In this document: in pieces, positions 7,757 through 15,770 of the stretch
Layout: the number at the start of each line of letters is the position of its first letter
How positions within the stretch are numbered: the first letter of the stretch is position 1
NCBI GenBank assembly: GCA_026707045.1
Contig: JAPOXO010000092.1
Span: forward strand, 1-43,037
Origin: Gammaproteobacteria bacterium
GTDB taxonomy: Bacteria > Pseudomonadota > Gammaproteobacteria > Pseudomonadales > Azotimanducaceae
Length of the DNA: 43,037 nucleotides
Direction: 5' to 3'
Notes under the pieces: model-generated
What the model saw: only the letters and a program-made list of their open reading frames with translations
Databases searched by the model: none
What the model was told of the DNA's origin: nothing
Program-made: the position numbers and the translations under genes

Positions 7757-8812
7757 CTATGCCATGTTGTTGGATTGAAGGATCGACCACGCGAGTTCTG
7801 ATCGTTCTCGAGCAGCTCCGGCGTACTCCAAAGCAGTTTGAGAGCTAGCGTTGCCGTCCAGTCCACGTTTATATACGCCTTGTATGATTCCTGCAGATCG
7901 AAATAAATTGAATATCACGTAAAAGAGCCAATTCTCGATGCCGCTCAATCCGGCATGGTCACAATACACTTGGATGAGCTCAGATTCTGTCGGAATTCCA
8001 AGTGCTTCGAGATCGGCTCCCGCGATCATTCCTGGCTTTTTCGATGCCGGCGAATGGTATTCCTGACACCAATATCCTAAATCGGCCATTCCATCCCCAA
8101 GCGTACAAAGTTCCCAGTCGAGGACTGCAACTACTCTTGGTTCACTCTCGTCCAGTAGAACATTGCCCATTCTGTAGTCGCCGTGAACGATTCGAGGTGG
8201 TGTCTCGTCAGGCAGATTGTCCGGCAACCACTCCATCAGAGAATCCATCGCATCAATCGTCTCAGTCTGCGATGCTATGTATTGTCTGCTCCATCGAGCA
8301 ACCTGCCGACCAAAATAGTTGCCAGGGCGACCAAAATCCGAAAGACCAACCGAACTTGGATCCACAGCGTGGAGACTAGCCAGTATGCGTGCCATGTCAA
8401 GATAAACCGATTTTCGTTCATCTTTCGTGAGATCGGGAAGAGCTGTGGTAGTGTAGAGACGCCCGTCAACCATCTCCATTACATAGAACTTCGTACCAAT
8501 TACACCCGTGTCTTCGCACAGCGCATACATTTCTGGCACGGGAACGTCTGATGTGTTCAAGGCTTTCATTACGCGATGCTCTCGATCGACTTGATGTGCA
8601 GAAGGCAAGAGAATGCCTGGAGGTTGCTTTCTGAGAACGAATCGCTTGTCGGGGGACTCGATCAGAAAAGTTGGATTGCTTTGTCCTCCTTCGAATTGGA
8701 GAATGGAGATGGGTCGACGAAATCCTTCGACCTGACGTGACATGTAGTTTTCGAGCGCACTCAGATCAAACTCATGACCAGCTCGAATTGGTGTGAGGTT
8801 GACTTCACTCAC
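7757..8812 (-). CDS. Phosphotransferase family protein (APH/ACAD10-11 N-domain type)
   Basis: A 351-aa kinase-like protein of the aminoglycoside-phosphotransferase superfamily. The nucleotide-binding lobe contains FEGGQSNPTFLI and FVLRKQPPG (the ATP-contacting lysine K62). The catalytic loop is VHGDYRMGNVLLD at residues 209-221, with H210, D212 and N217, and the metal-binding LDWE follows at 231-234. The QSNPT and LRKQPPG motifs are those of the ACAD10/ACAD11-like branch, whose eukaryotic members phosphorylate 4-hydroxyacyl-CoA during breakdown of hydroxy fatty acids. A similar acyl-CoA role is possible here but unproven. Antibiotic resistance is unlikely. The GTG start overlaps the stop of the upstream small membrane protein gene (GTGA), implying coupled translation. 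Confidence 0.85.
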   Translation of the reverse strand: MSEVNLTPIRAGHEFDLSALENYMSRQVEGFRRPISILQFEGGQSNPTFLIESPDKRFVLRKQPPGILLPSAHQVDREHRVMKALNTSDVPVPEMYALCEDTGVIGTKFYVMEMVDGRLYTTTALPDLTKDERKSVYLDMARILASLHAVDPSSVGLSDFGRPGNYFGRQVARWSRQYIASQTETIDAMDSLMEWLPDNLPDETPPRIVHGDYRMGNVLLDESEPRVVAVLDWELCTLGDGMADLGYWCQEYHSPASKKPGMIAGADLEALGIPTESELIQVYCDHAGLSGIENWLFYVIFNLFRSAGIIQGVYKRGLDGNASSQTALEYAGAARERSELAWSILQSNNMA

Positions 8813-9060
8813 GAAATAGCTTGTGAGGTACTCTTTTTGTCAGACTTCAACGAGTCCTCAGTATCGCTACGGCCTTCTTGAATTTCGGCCGGAGGACTAT
8901 CGTTTGATTTATCACGCTTTTGCATAATGCTGATCCGAAGAATAAACAAGTGGATCACGATCAAGAGCAATGCAAGGTAGAAAATCGTTTTTTCCACACG
9001 TTTTCCCAGTCCGTAGGTACTGGGATTAGCCTCCAAGCGTAAAAAATTGTGGTCATTCAT
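8809..9060 (-). CDS. Small single-pass membrane protein, unknown function
   Basis: An 83-aa product starting MNDHNFLRLEANPSTYG. It has one strongly hydrophobic segment (TIFYLALLLIVIHLFIL) followed by a polar, charged tail rich in Ser, Asp and Lys. I recognise no family. The frame stays open upstream to a TTG at 9144, but the ATG at 9060 leaves a conventional short N-terminal segment before the membrane span. Its stop codon overlaps the GTG start of the phosphotransferase by 4 nt, the main reason to regard it as a real gene and as the first gene of a two-gene operon. Ribosome site evidence is weak. Confidence 0.5.
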   Translation of the reverse strand: MNDHNFLRLEANPSTYGLGKRVEKTIFYLALLLIVIHLFILRISIMQKRDKSNDSPPAEIQEGRSDTEDSLKSDKKSTSQAIS

Positions 9061-9176
9061 TTTAAGGAAACGACCTAGAACCGCTGGCTTACACCTCGAT
9101 AGTAATGAGTTGTGGATTGAAGAATGCTCTCGCTTTGTCTGCAATTACATGTAGTTAGGACTTAGGGTTAGCTACC

Positions 9177-10286
9177 GTGAAGATTACCGACATAACATTC
9201 ACACCTCTCAAGATCGGCAAGAGTTTGGTACGCGTTCAAACGGATGCAGGAGTGGAAGGCTGGGCGGAAGCACCGGGCGGTCGCCAAAAACGCTCAGGCA
9301 AGTCTTTCTCGGTGTTCGAGTCCTATCTTGAAACCCGGGTCAAACCAGCACTGATCGGAGAAGATCCTCGCCAGATTGAACGGCATTGGGACACTCTTGC
9401 ACTCGGCCGGAACGAGCACTTCTTCAAGCTTCCCGCAAGTGTCGTTGGTGTGATTGACATTGCGCTATGGGATTTGCTCGGCAAGGACTCCGGATTGCCA
9501 GTTCATGCATTGATGGGCGGTGCTGCTCGAAAGAACATTGATTTGTATTGGTCGGTTGGGTCTGGTTGGAAACTTCAGCCCGGTGAGATGCTCAAGCTTG
9601 TTGAACGGGGATGGAATGAAGGATTTCGAGCATTCAAGATTCGGATGGATTGGCGTGGCTGGCGTCAGGACTCGAATCCCTCGGCAGATCGCAAACACTT
9701 TGAGATCGTTCGTGATTTTCTTCCTTCGGACATATACCTCGGATTCGATGCGAACAATGGCTATTCGGTCTCGACTGCGATACAACAGGGTCGTTACTTT
9801 GAGGAACTTGGGATCGACCATTTCGAAGAGCCCATTTCGCACAACGATCTTCCAGGACTTCGACAAGTGGCCGATGCCTTAGACGTCGCTGTTTCTGCGG
9901 GCGAGCAAGATGCGTTTCGTTGGTGGTTTCAACATCTTGTCCTACTGGGAAATCCCGACATACTGCAGCCAGATATTCTCAACGCCGGTGGTCCCACTGA
10001 AGTAAAGCGAATTTATGACATGGCAACCACTCTGAACAAACCCGTCATGCCGCATTCTCCACAGGCCGGCATTAACAGCATTGCATCCCTACACGTCTAT
10101 TCGACAATTCAAAATGCTGTTCGGCCACATGAATATTCGATTGAGTTTTCGGGTCCAATTGACGACTTGGCTGACTTGTACGGCGAATCTGTACTTCCGA
10201 AAGACGGCTGTATCGAATTGTCAGACTCCCCTGGACTCGGAATAGAACTCAACGAAACTTCAGTTCAACGTTTAAAAGTCGAATGA
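9177..10286 (+). CDS. Mandelate racemase/muconate lactonizing enzyme family protein
   Basis: A 369-aa enolase-superfamily enzyme, likely cytosolic. Seen motifs: K154-x-R156 (FKIRMD) at the end of the second barrel strand, metal ligands D191 (GFDANNG), E217 (FEEP) and E243 (AGEQ), and H293 (PHSPQ), which would act as the base on the other side of the active site. That is the layout of the mandelate racemase subgroup, which abstracts a proton next to a carboxylate in acid-sugar dehydratases and racemases. The substrate cannot be read from sequence. The start is GTG. The gene is divergent from the small membrane protein/phosphotransferase operon and is followed by the rplM promoter. Confidence 0.88.
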   Translation: MKITDITFTPLKIGKSLVRVQTDAGVEGWAEAPGGRQKRSGKSFSVFESYLETRVKPALIGEDPRQIERHWDTLALGRNEHFFKLPASVVGVIDIALWDLLGKDSGLPVHALMGGAARKNIDLYWSVGSGWKLQPGEMLKLVERGWNEGFRAFKIRMDWRGWRQDSNPSADRKHFEIVRDFLPSDIYLGFDANNGYSVSTAIQQGRYFEELGIDHFEEPISHNDLPGLRQVADALDVAVSAGEQDAFRWWFQHLVLLGNPDILQPDILNAGGPTEVKRIYDMATTLNKPVMPHSPQAGINSIASLHVYSTIQNAVRPHEYSIEFSGPIDDLADLYGESVLPKDGCIELSDSPGLGIELNETSVQRLKVE

Positions 10287-10347
10287 TTCGTGCTCCGAAT
10301 ATAGGGGTCGCAACGCTGAAAAATGCACGTACTTTAGGCTTCTGCTA

Positions 10348-10376
10348 TTGAATATGCATTGATGAATCGCTATCAT
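10348..10376 (+). promoter_or_regulatory. Sigma-70 promoter for rplM-rpsI
   Basis: TTGAAT at 10348-10353 and TATCAT at 10371-10376 are separated by 17 bp, matching the consensus at 4/6 and 5/6 positions. The expected start near 10383 leaves a leader of about 30 nt before the rplM start. It lies in the 125-bp gap after the enolase-superfamily gene. Confidence 0.6.
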
Positions 10377-10411
10377 TCGCAACCGAATTCCCGTCCCGAA
10401 TTGGATTTGTC

Positions 10412-10840
10412 TTGAAGACACTTAGCACACGCCCGGCGGACGTAGTGCATGACTGGTATGTAGTCGATGCCTCGCGCTATACATTGGGTCGATTGGCTTC
10501 GGCAATTGCGCCCCGACTTAGGGGCAAACACAAACCCCAATACACACCGCACGTCGACACAGGAGACTACATCATTGTTGTCAATGCGGAAAAAGTTCGT
10601 GTTACCGGCAGGAAAGAAGAAGACAAGATCTACTATCGGCATACGGGATATCCTGGTGGGATCAAATCACAGACCTTGAAGGAAATGCGCGAAAAGCATC
10701 CTGAAAGGATTATTGAGATAGCTGTGAAGGGAATGCTCCCAAGAAACCCACTGGGCCGAGCAGTCGCTCGAAAATTAAAGGTCTACAAAGGCAGCGAACA
10801 CCCACACGGTGCGCAACAACCTCAGGAATTGAACGTCTGA
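10412..10840 (+). CDS. rplM: 50S ribosomal protein L13
   Basis: A 142-aa protein, the same length as E. coli L13. Recognised by [17 protein letters not shown] near the start, then [30 protein letters not shown] and the near-invariant [16 protein letters not shown]. It is an early-assembling protein of the large subunit. The start codon is TTG at 10412: the codons after it ([19 protein letters not shown]) line up with the E. coli N-terminus, and there is no in-frame ATG nearby. GGA at 10403-10405 is the only ribosome-site-like element. rpsI follows, as in nearly all bacteria, and the pair should be cotranscribed. Confidence 0.97.
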   Translation: MKTLSTRPADVVHDWYVVDASRYTLGRLASAIAPRLRGKHKPQYTPHVDTGDYIIVVNAEKVRVTGRKEEDKIYYRHTGYPGGIKSQTLKEMREKHPERIIEIAVKGMLPRNPLGRAVARKLKVYKGSEHPHGAQQPQELNV

Positions 10841-10898
10841 ATCCGTTGAGACTGTTGCACTACCTCGACATGAAGCAACTCATTTGGGAGAAACAAAG

Positions 10899-11291
10899 TT
10901 GGCGTTAGAAAACGGCTACGGAACCGGTCGTCGAAAGACTAGCACAGCTCGGGTATTTCTTGCGGCAGGAAATGGCAGGATCATTGTGAATGGTCAGCCC
11001 GTAGACGAGTACTTCGGTCGCGAGACGGCTCGAATGATCGTACGTCAGCCGTTGGATGTGACAAATACGAACGACCTAGTCAATCTGCGTGTGACGGTCA
11101 GAGGGGGAGGCAGTTCAGGCCAAGCAGGAGCCATCCGGCACGGAATCGCGAGGGCATTGCTTTCGTACAACGAGGAATTGAAAACCGACTTAAGAAGAGC
11201 GGGATTTCTTACCCGAGACGATCGAGAAGTAGAACGAAAGAAAGTCGGGTTGAGAAAAGCTCGTAAGCGTCCTCAATACTCGAAACGATAA
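10899..11291 (+). CDS. rpsI: 30S ribosomal protein S9
   Basis: 130 aa when started at TTG 10899, exactly the E. coli length. Hallmarks are [15 protein letters not shown] at the N-terminus, a central [19 protein letters not shown] and the C-terminal [17 protein letters not shown], whose tail reaches the P-site tRNA on the small subunit. A longer frame opens at TTG 10884, but GGGAGAAA at 10886-10893 is well spaced for 10899, and [13 protein letters not shown] matches the usual N-terminus. It follows rplM by 58 nt. No terminator is visible after it, so read-through into petABC is possible. Confidence 0.96.
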   Translation: MALENGYGTGRRKTSTARVFLAAGNGRIIVNGQPVDEYFGRETARMIVRQPLDVTNTNDLVNLRVTVRGGGSSGQAGAIRHGIARALLSYNEELKTDLRRAGFLTRDDREVERKKVGLRKARKRPQYSKR

Positions 11292-11386
11292 ATTGTTGCC
11301 GATCTGCACTTGTGCTTTTTACGACTGTCGTTCAGATTGCTCGAATTGGCCTTCAACTCGAAATTAGTCCAAAGGGAAGTTAGGAA

Positions 11387-11998
11387 TTGACTGACTCAAA
11401 ATCTAATCCAGTTACCCGTCGTTATCTTCTGTTGGCCACTTCGGGAGTTGCAGCTGTCGGAGTAGTAGGCGCGGCAGTTCCCTTTGTCCAATCATGGACT
11501 CCCAGCGCGAAAGCTCGCGCGCTCGGAGCTCCGATTAAAGTTGATATTTCGAGATTGAAACCGGGTGAAATGCTTCGTCCCACTCCTAAATGGCGTGGAC
11601 AAACCATCTTTGTATTTCATCGTAGTGAATCCGTGTTAGCTAGATTGGAAAAGGAAGCCGCCGATTTGGCCGATCCGTTATCGAAGAAGAGCATACAACC
11701 CGATTATGCCGCCAATACTTGGAGATCAATTCGACCGGAAATTGGTGTTTATATTGGTCTCTGTACTCATTTGGGGTGTGTTCCAACGTACGAACCCGAC
11801 GTTGGGTCGGAAAAATGGGACAGCAATTGGAGAGGAGGCTTTTTCTGTCCGTGCCACGGTTCAAAATTCGACTTGGCAGGAAGAATCGAGAAAAACCTTC
11901 CAGCTCCAACGAATTTGGTCGTTCCGCCTTACAGGTATGAAACTGAAACCATGATTGTCGTTGGCGAAGACATGGAAGACATGGAGGAGATCGCCTGA
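11387..11998 (+). CDS. petA: Ubiquinol-cytochrome c reductase iron-sulfur (Rieske) subunit
   Basis: 203 aa. The N-terminus has a twin-arginine-type start (TRRYLLLATSGVAAVG) that also forms the single membrane anchor, as in bacterial Rieske proteins. The 2Fe-2S cluster is held by C126-T-H128 in CTHLGC and by C154/H157 in CPCHGS, with the partner cysteines C131 and C156 able to form the stabilising disulfide. It moves electrons from ubiquinol to cytochrome c1 in complex III on the periplasmic side of the inner membrane. The start is TTG at 11387, preceded by GGGAAG at 11374. The stop overlaps the start of petB by one base. Confidence 0.96.
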   Translation: MTDSKSNPVTRRYLLLATSGVAAVGVVGAAVPFVQSWTPSAKARALGAPIKVDISRLKPGEMLRPTPKWRGQTIFVFHRSESVLARLEKEAADLADPLSKKSIQPDYAANTWRSIRPEIGVYIGLCTHLGCVPTYEPDVGSEKWDSNWRGGFFCPCHGSKFDLAGRIEKNLPAPTNLVVPPYRYETETMIVVGEDMEDMEEIA

Positions 11999-13260
11999 TG
12001 ACGGAGTCGACGAACCGACCAAGCTTCATCTCTCGATGCCAAAATTGGATTGACGCCAGATTCCCGTGGACTGATACCTTAAATCGACACGCCGCAAAGT
12101 ACTACGCGCCTCGCAATTTCAACTTCTGGTATGTGTTTGGAGCGTTGGCCTTTTTTGTACTGATTCTGCAGCTTGTGACGGGTGTCTGGTTGACCATGTC
12201 CTACGTGCCGACAAGCGAGGGAGCATTCGGATCAATCGAATACACCATGCGGGAGGTCAGTTTCGGTTGGCTTATCAGATACCTCCATTCAACTGGCGCA
12301 TCGGCATTCTTCGTTGTCGTCTACATCCATATGTTCCGAGGATTTGCATACGGATCCTACCGTAGCCCTCGAGAACTAATTTGGCTCATTGGGATGGGAA
12401 TCTATCTCGTTCTGATGGCGGAAGGTTTCTTCGGATACCTCCTTCCCTGGGGCAATATGTCCTATTGGGGAGCACAAGTCATCGTAAGCCTAGTGGGAGC
12501 CATTCCCTTCTTCGGACCCGATATGATGGAATGGGTTCGAGGTGATTTCGTTATGTCTGAGATTACTCTCAACCGCTTCTTTGCATTGCACGTATTTGCT
12601 CTGCCAGGTGCGCTTGTCGTTCTCGTATTCGTCCACATTGTGGCACTTCACCATGTGGGATCCAACAATCCAGACGGAATCGAAATCAAGGACAAGAAGG
12701 ACGAAAAAGGAGTTCCTCTGGACGGAATTCCGTTTCATCCTTACTACACCGTGCACGACTTCTTCGCAATCGTTGTTTTTCTCATCATCTTTTGTGCGGT
12801 CGTCTTCTATGCGCCGGAGATGTTCGGCTACTTCATTGAGAAGCCGAATTTTGAAATTGCAAATCCCATAAAGACACCTGAACATATCGCACCTGTTTGG
12901 TACTACACACCGTTTTACGCAATGTTGCGAGCGGCAACATTTCCGTTATTTGGGATCGATGCGAAATTCTGGGGTTTGGTCGTGATGGCCGGTGCAATCT
13001 TGATTCCGGCGGCTTTGCCATGGTTGGACAGGAGCCCTGTACGTTCCATCCGATACAAAGGGAGAATTTCCAAGCTTATGCTTGGAATGCTTGTCACAAG
13101 CTTCATCGTGTTGGGATATCTGGGCACTATTCCGCCGTCACCGTTCGCTACATTTACCGCTCAAGTGGGCACTATGATCTACTTTTCTTACTTCCTTTTG
13201 ATGCCCTGGTATACGCAGAGGGAAAAAACCAAAGCTGAGCCAGAACGAGTTACGGATTGA
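11998..13260 (+). CDS. petB: Cytochrome b of the bc1 complex
   Basis: 420 aa, typical for proteobacterial cytochrome b, with about eight membrane helices. The haem-ligating histidines sit in helix II (RYLHSTGASAFF and VYIHMFRG) and helix IV (FALHVFALPG and VFVHIVALHHVG). The quinol-oxidation site motif appears as PPSP-type loop residues and the LLPWGNMSYWGAQV segment. It holds both haems b and both quinone sites. Translation is coupled to petA (TGATG). The next gene begins one base after its stop. Confidence 0.97.
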   Translation: MTESTNRPSFISRCQNWIDARFPWTDTLNRHAAKYYAPRNFNFWYVFGALAFFVLILQLVTGVWLTMSYVPTSEGAFGSIEYTMREVSFGWLIRYLHSTGASAFFVVVYIHMFRGFAYGSYRSPRELIWLIGMGIYLVLMAEGFFGYLLPWGNMSYWGAQVIVSLVGAIPFFGPDMMEWVRGDFVMSEITLNRFFALHVFALPGALVVLVFVHIVALHHVGSNNPDGIEIKDKKDEKGVPLDGIPFHPYYTVHDFFAIVVFLIIFCAVVFYAPEMFGYFIEKPNFEIANPIKTPEHIAPVWYYTPFYAMLRAATFPLFGIDAKFWGLVVMAGAILIPAALPWLDRSPVRSIRYKGRISKLMLGMLVTSFIVLGYLGTIPPSPFATFTAQVGTMIYFSYFLLMPWYTQREKTKAEPERVTD

Positions 13261-13261
13261 C

Positions 13262-14125
13262 GTGAAAAAGATCTCTAAACGGATGAATCACGGTATGCAT
13301 TGGTTATGGGTTTCGGCGGTTTGCGTGTTGTCAGGCAGCGTTTTTGCCGCGTCGGATTCAACATGGGAAATGGAATCGATGAAACCCGATTTGAATGACG
13401 TTGATTCGCTGCAGAGGGGACTCGCGCTTTACGCGAATTTTTGCATCGGTTGCCACTCGCTGCAGTATCAGCGCTACGAGAGAACCGCCGACGATCTAGG
13501 CGAAATTCCTCACGATCTCGTTCTTGACAGCATCATTTTCACAGACCAACAGATCGGCGACTATATGACGACCTCCATGTCCGAGGAAGATGCGAAGAAC
13601 TGGTTTGGAGTGGCTCCTCCAGATCTCACAATGGTCACTCGTGTACGTAGCCCCAAATGGGTCTACAACTTTCTCAAGACGTTTTATGTAGATGAGTCGC
13701 GTCCTTACGGTGTTAACAACAAGGTGTTCCCGAATGTTGGCATGCCGCATGTATTGTTGCCATTGCAGGGAATTAGCGAGGAAGTGTGCTACGGCTACGC
13801 AACTATCGACGTGATTGAACGTCAGGGCACTTTTCATTCTGCTGCGGAGGAGGGTGTCACGGATTCGATAGATAGGCTTCAGGGACGTGAGTTGAATTGT
13901 CCCGAAGTCAGAACCATTCCGGGTTCAGGTCTCTACTCCGTGGAAGAATTTGATCAAGCAGCCTTTGATCTGGCAAATTTCTTGCACTATGTGAGCGATC
14001 CAAGCAGACAGCAACGCAAAGCGCTCGGAACTTGGGTTATCGGATTTCTGGTGATATTGCTTGTGCTCGCTTACTTTTTGAATCGAGAGTATTGGAAGGA
14101 CATTCACAACGACAAGCCCGACTAA
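13262..14125 (+). CDS. petC: Cytochrome c1
   Basis: 287 aa with a GTG start. A signal peptide ends near GSVFAA. The c-type haem site is C61-I-G-C64-H65 and the sixth ligand is most likely M161 in NVGMPHVLLP. A single C-terminal helix (TWVIGFLVILLVLAYFL) anchors it to the inner membrane, with the haem domain in the periplasm. It accepts electrons from the Rieske protein and passes them to soluble or membrane cytochrome c. It is the last gene of petABC and is followed by sspA after 31 nt, as in Pseudomonas. Confidence 0.96.
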   Translation: MKKISKRMNHGMHWLWVSAVCVLSGSVFAASDSTWEMESMKPDLNDVDSLQRGLALYANFCIGCHSLQYQRYERTADDLGEIPHDLVLDSIIFTDQQIGDYMTTSMSEEDAKNWFGVAPPDLTMVTRVRSPKWVYNFLKTFYVDESRPYGVNNKVFPNVGMPHVLLPLQGISEEVCYGYATIDVIERQGTFHSAAEEGVTDSIDRLQGRELNCPEVRTIPGSGLYSVEEFDQAAFDLANFLHYVSDPSRQQRKALGTWVIGFLVILLVLAYFLNREYWKDIHNDKPD

Positions 14126-14156
14126 TTACCAAATTGCACCAAGGATTCACTAAGCC

Positions 14157-14789
14157 ATGAGCATTTCCGACAATCGGATACCGATGGTGCTTTATTCGAC
14201 GGGCACCGACCAGTACAGTCATCGAGTACGTCTCGTTCTTGCTGAGAAAAAAATCTTGGTCAAAGACCATGCTCTCGACAAGGCGACTCTCGATGATGAA
14301 GTCATCGAGGACAATCCACCAGATCAGATACCCACTTTGATCGACCGGGATCTATACCTTTTCCACAGCATGGTGATCATGGAGTACCTGGATGAACGCT
14401 ATCCACATCCTCCACTGTTGCCCGTCTATCCCAGAGCACGGGCCGAATCTCGACTCATGATTCATCGAATTGAAAAGGAATGGTCGGGTCGTGTGGATCT
14501 GCTGACAGGAAAGGGAATTCGCAAGTCCCAGAGGGACCGTGCAAGAACCGAATTGCGCGAGAGCATCATTTCATTCGCGCACGGGCTTTCGGAGCAAAGA
14601 TTTCTGATGAGCAACGACTTCACAATCGTGGACTGTTGCGCAGCTCCCGTTCTCTGGCGATTGGATATGCTTGAAATTACTCTTCCTTCGCGACAGACTC
14701 GCAATCTACGGCGTTACATGAATACCGTGTTCTCCCGAGAGTCGTTTCGAATCAGTCTGAGCGAAGAGGAAGAGGAAATGCGGATGTGA
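14157..14789 (+). CDS. sspA: Stringent starvation protein A (glutathione S-transferase fold)
   Basis: 210 aa. The N-terminal thioredoxin-like half opens VLYSTGTDQYSHRVRLVLAEK and contains the conserved NPPDQIPTLIDRDLYLFHSMVIMEYLDERYPHPPLLP, followed by an all-helical C-terminal half. SspA binds RNA polymerase and alters transcription during starvation; it lacks glutathione transferase activity in E. coli. The position after petC and before sspB is the conserved gammaproteobacterial order. Its TGA overlaps the GTG of sspB. Confidence 0.93.
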   Translation: MSISDNRIPMVLYSTGTDQYSHRVRLVLAEKKILVKDHALDKATLDDEVIEDNPPDQIPTLIDRDLYLFHSMVIMEYLDERYPHPPLLPVYPRARAESRLMIHRIEKEWSGRVDLLTGKGIRKSQRDRARTELRESIISFAHGLSEQRFLMSNDFTIVDCCAAPVLWRLDMLEITLPSRQTRNLRRYMNTVFSRESFRISLSEEEEEMRM

Positions 14790-15178
14790 CCTCGTTTCGT
14801 TGGTACTTGGTCGACGCACTGATTCGCTGGTTGCTGGACAACGAGTGCACGCCTCACGTTGTGTTGCAAACCGATTTGCCTGGTGTTGAAGTTCCCGGCG
14901 AACATATCAAGAACAACCGTGTTGTGCTAAACGTGTCTCCGCAGGCCGTGCACAACTTTTCGCTCGGACCGAAAGGCATTGAATTCGATGCACGATTCGG
15001 TGGAGTTCCGATGCACGTTCGTGCACCTGCAGGAGCCATTGTCGGGGTACACGCCAAAGAAAGCGAAGTTGGATTTGAATTTGAAGCGGAAGAATCTTCT
15101 CCCGAGGAGATTTCTGAAATGAAGACACCACCAAGATCTTCAAAGAGTGGAAGGCCCCATCTTCGAATCGTAGAGTGA
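14786..15178 (+). CDS. sspB: ClpXP protease specificity-enhancing factor SspB
   Basis: 130 aa. The folded domain spans about residues 5-105 (YLVDALIRWLLDNECTPHVV, then NVSPQAVHNFSLG and FDARFGGVPMHVRAPAGAI). A flexible acidic linker follows and ends in RPHLRIVE, the ClpX-binding tail. SspB tethers ssrA-tagged proteins and delivers them to ClpXP. The GTG start at 14786 lies in the stop of sspA. It converges on dolP with 25 bp between them and no obvious terminator. Confidence 0.95.
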   Translation: MTSFRWYLVDALIRWLLDNECTPHVVLQTDLPGVEVPGEHIKNNRVVLNVSPQAVHNFSLGPKGIEFDARFGGVPMHVRAPAGAIVGVHAKESEVGFEFEAEESSPEEISEMKTPPRSSKSGRPHLRIVE

Positions 15179-15203
15179 ACGACGCCCCAAAACAGCTTTC
15201 AAA

Positions 15204-15770
15204 CTAATCCAAATAGTCGAAGACGGTCACGACTTTTTGAACGCCTCGTATGTAGCGGACTGCTTCTGCCGCCGCCCTGCCTTCGCTTCGAGTAACAATT
15301 CCGAGCAGGTAAATAGTCCCTTTGTCTACAACCATGGCTAGTCGGTCATTTGGAGCTTTTTCATCTTCCGCCAACTTAGATCGGGCCAGCATCGACAGCA
15401 CTGAATCCGATGTCCGGCCTATCACTGTTCGAACTGGTTCGGTTAAAACTTCGTTTTGAACAATCCTTACATTCTCGACCCGATATGCCGCTGTACTAAC
15501 CAATTGTTTTCGTTCAGACGTTGAAAGTTGTCCGGTAAGTAAAACGATTCTTTGGTAAACCGAAACTCTGATTCTTTCGTCTCGTAGTTGACCTAGTTCT
15601 TTGTAGATTTCGTTCTTGACTTTTCGCGTCAGCTCCTTGTCGTCTAGTCGCTCTCCTGGAGAACGAATATCGGATTGTGGCATGGCAGAAACGCAACCGT
15701 GCAGCACCAGCAAAACACAGAGCGTTGCGGCGCTAGAAAGAGCTCGAAGATACTGCGGTATAGCTGTCAC
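15204..15770 (-). CDS. dolP: Dual BON-domain outer membrane lipoprotein (DolP/YraP-like)
   Basis: 188 aa. A lipoprotein signal with lipobox VLHGC places the acylated cysteine at residue 26. Two BON domains follow, about residues 45-115 (KNEIYKELGQLRDERIRVSVY, LLTGQL) and 120-188 (SVLSMLARSKL, IYLLGIVTRSEG, VRYIRGVQKVVTVFDYLD). E. coli DolP binds phospholipid, localises to division sites and supports outer membrane integrity. The start overlaps the lpoA stop by 4 nt. In E. coli and Pseudomonas, yraN and diaA separate these two genes; here they are absent. Confidence 0.9.
   Translation of the reverse strand: MTAIPQYLRALSSAATLCVLLVLHGCVSAMPQSDIRSPGERLDDKELTRKVKNEIYKELGQLRDERIRVSVYQRIVLLTGQLSTSERKQLVSTAAYRVENVRIVQNEVLTEPVRTVIGRTSDSVLSMLARSKLAEDEKAPNDRLAMVVDKGTIYLLGIVTRSEGRAAAEAVRYIRGVQKVVTVFDYLD

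Noticed and set aside
7757-8812. Aminoglycoside resistance kinase
   Set aside because: The fold is shared, but the QSNPT and LRKQPPG motifs point to the ACAD10/11-like branch rather than drug-modifying enzymes.
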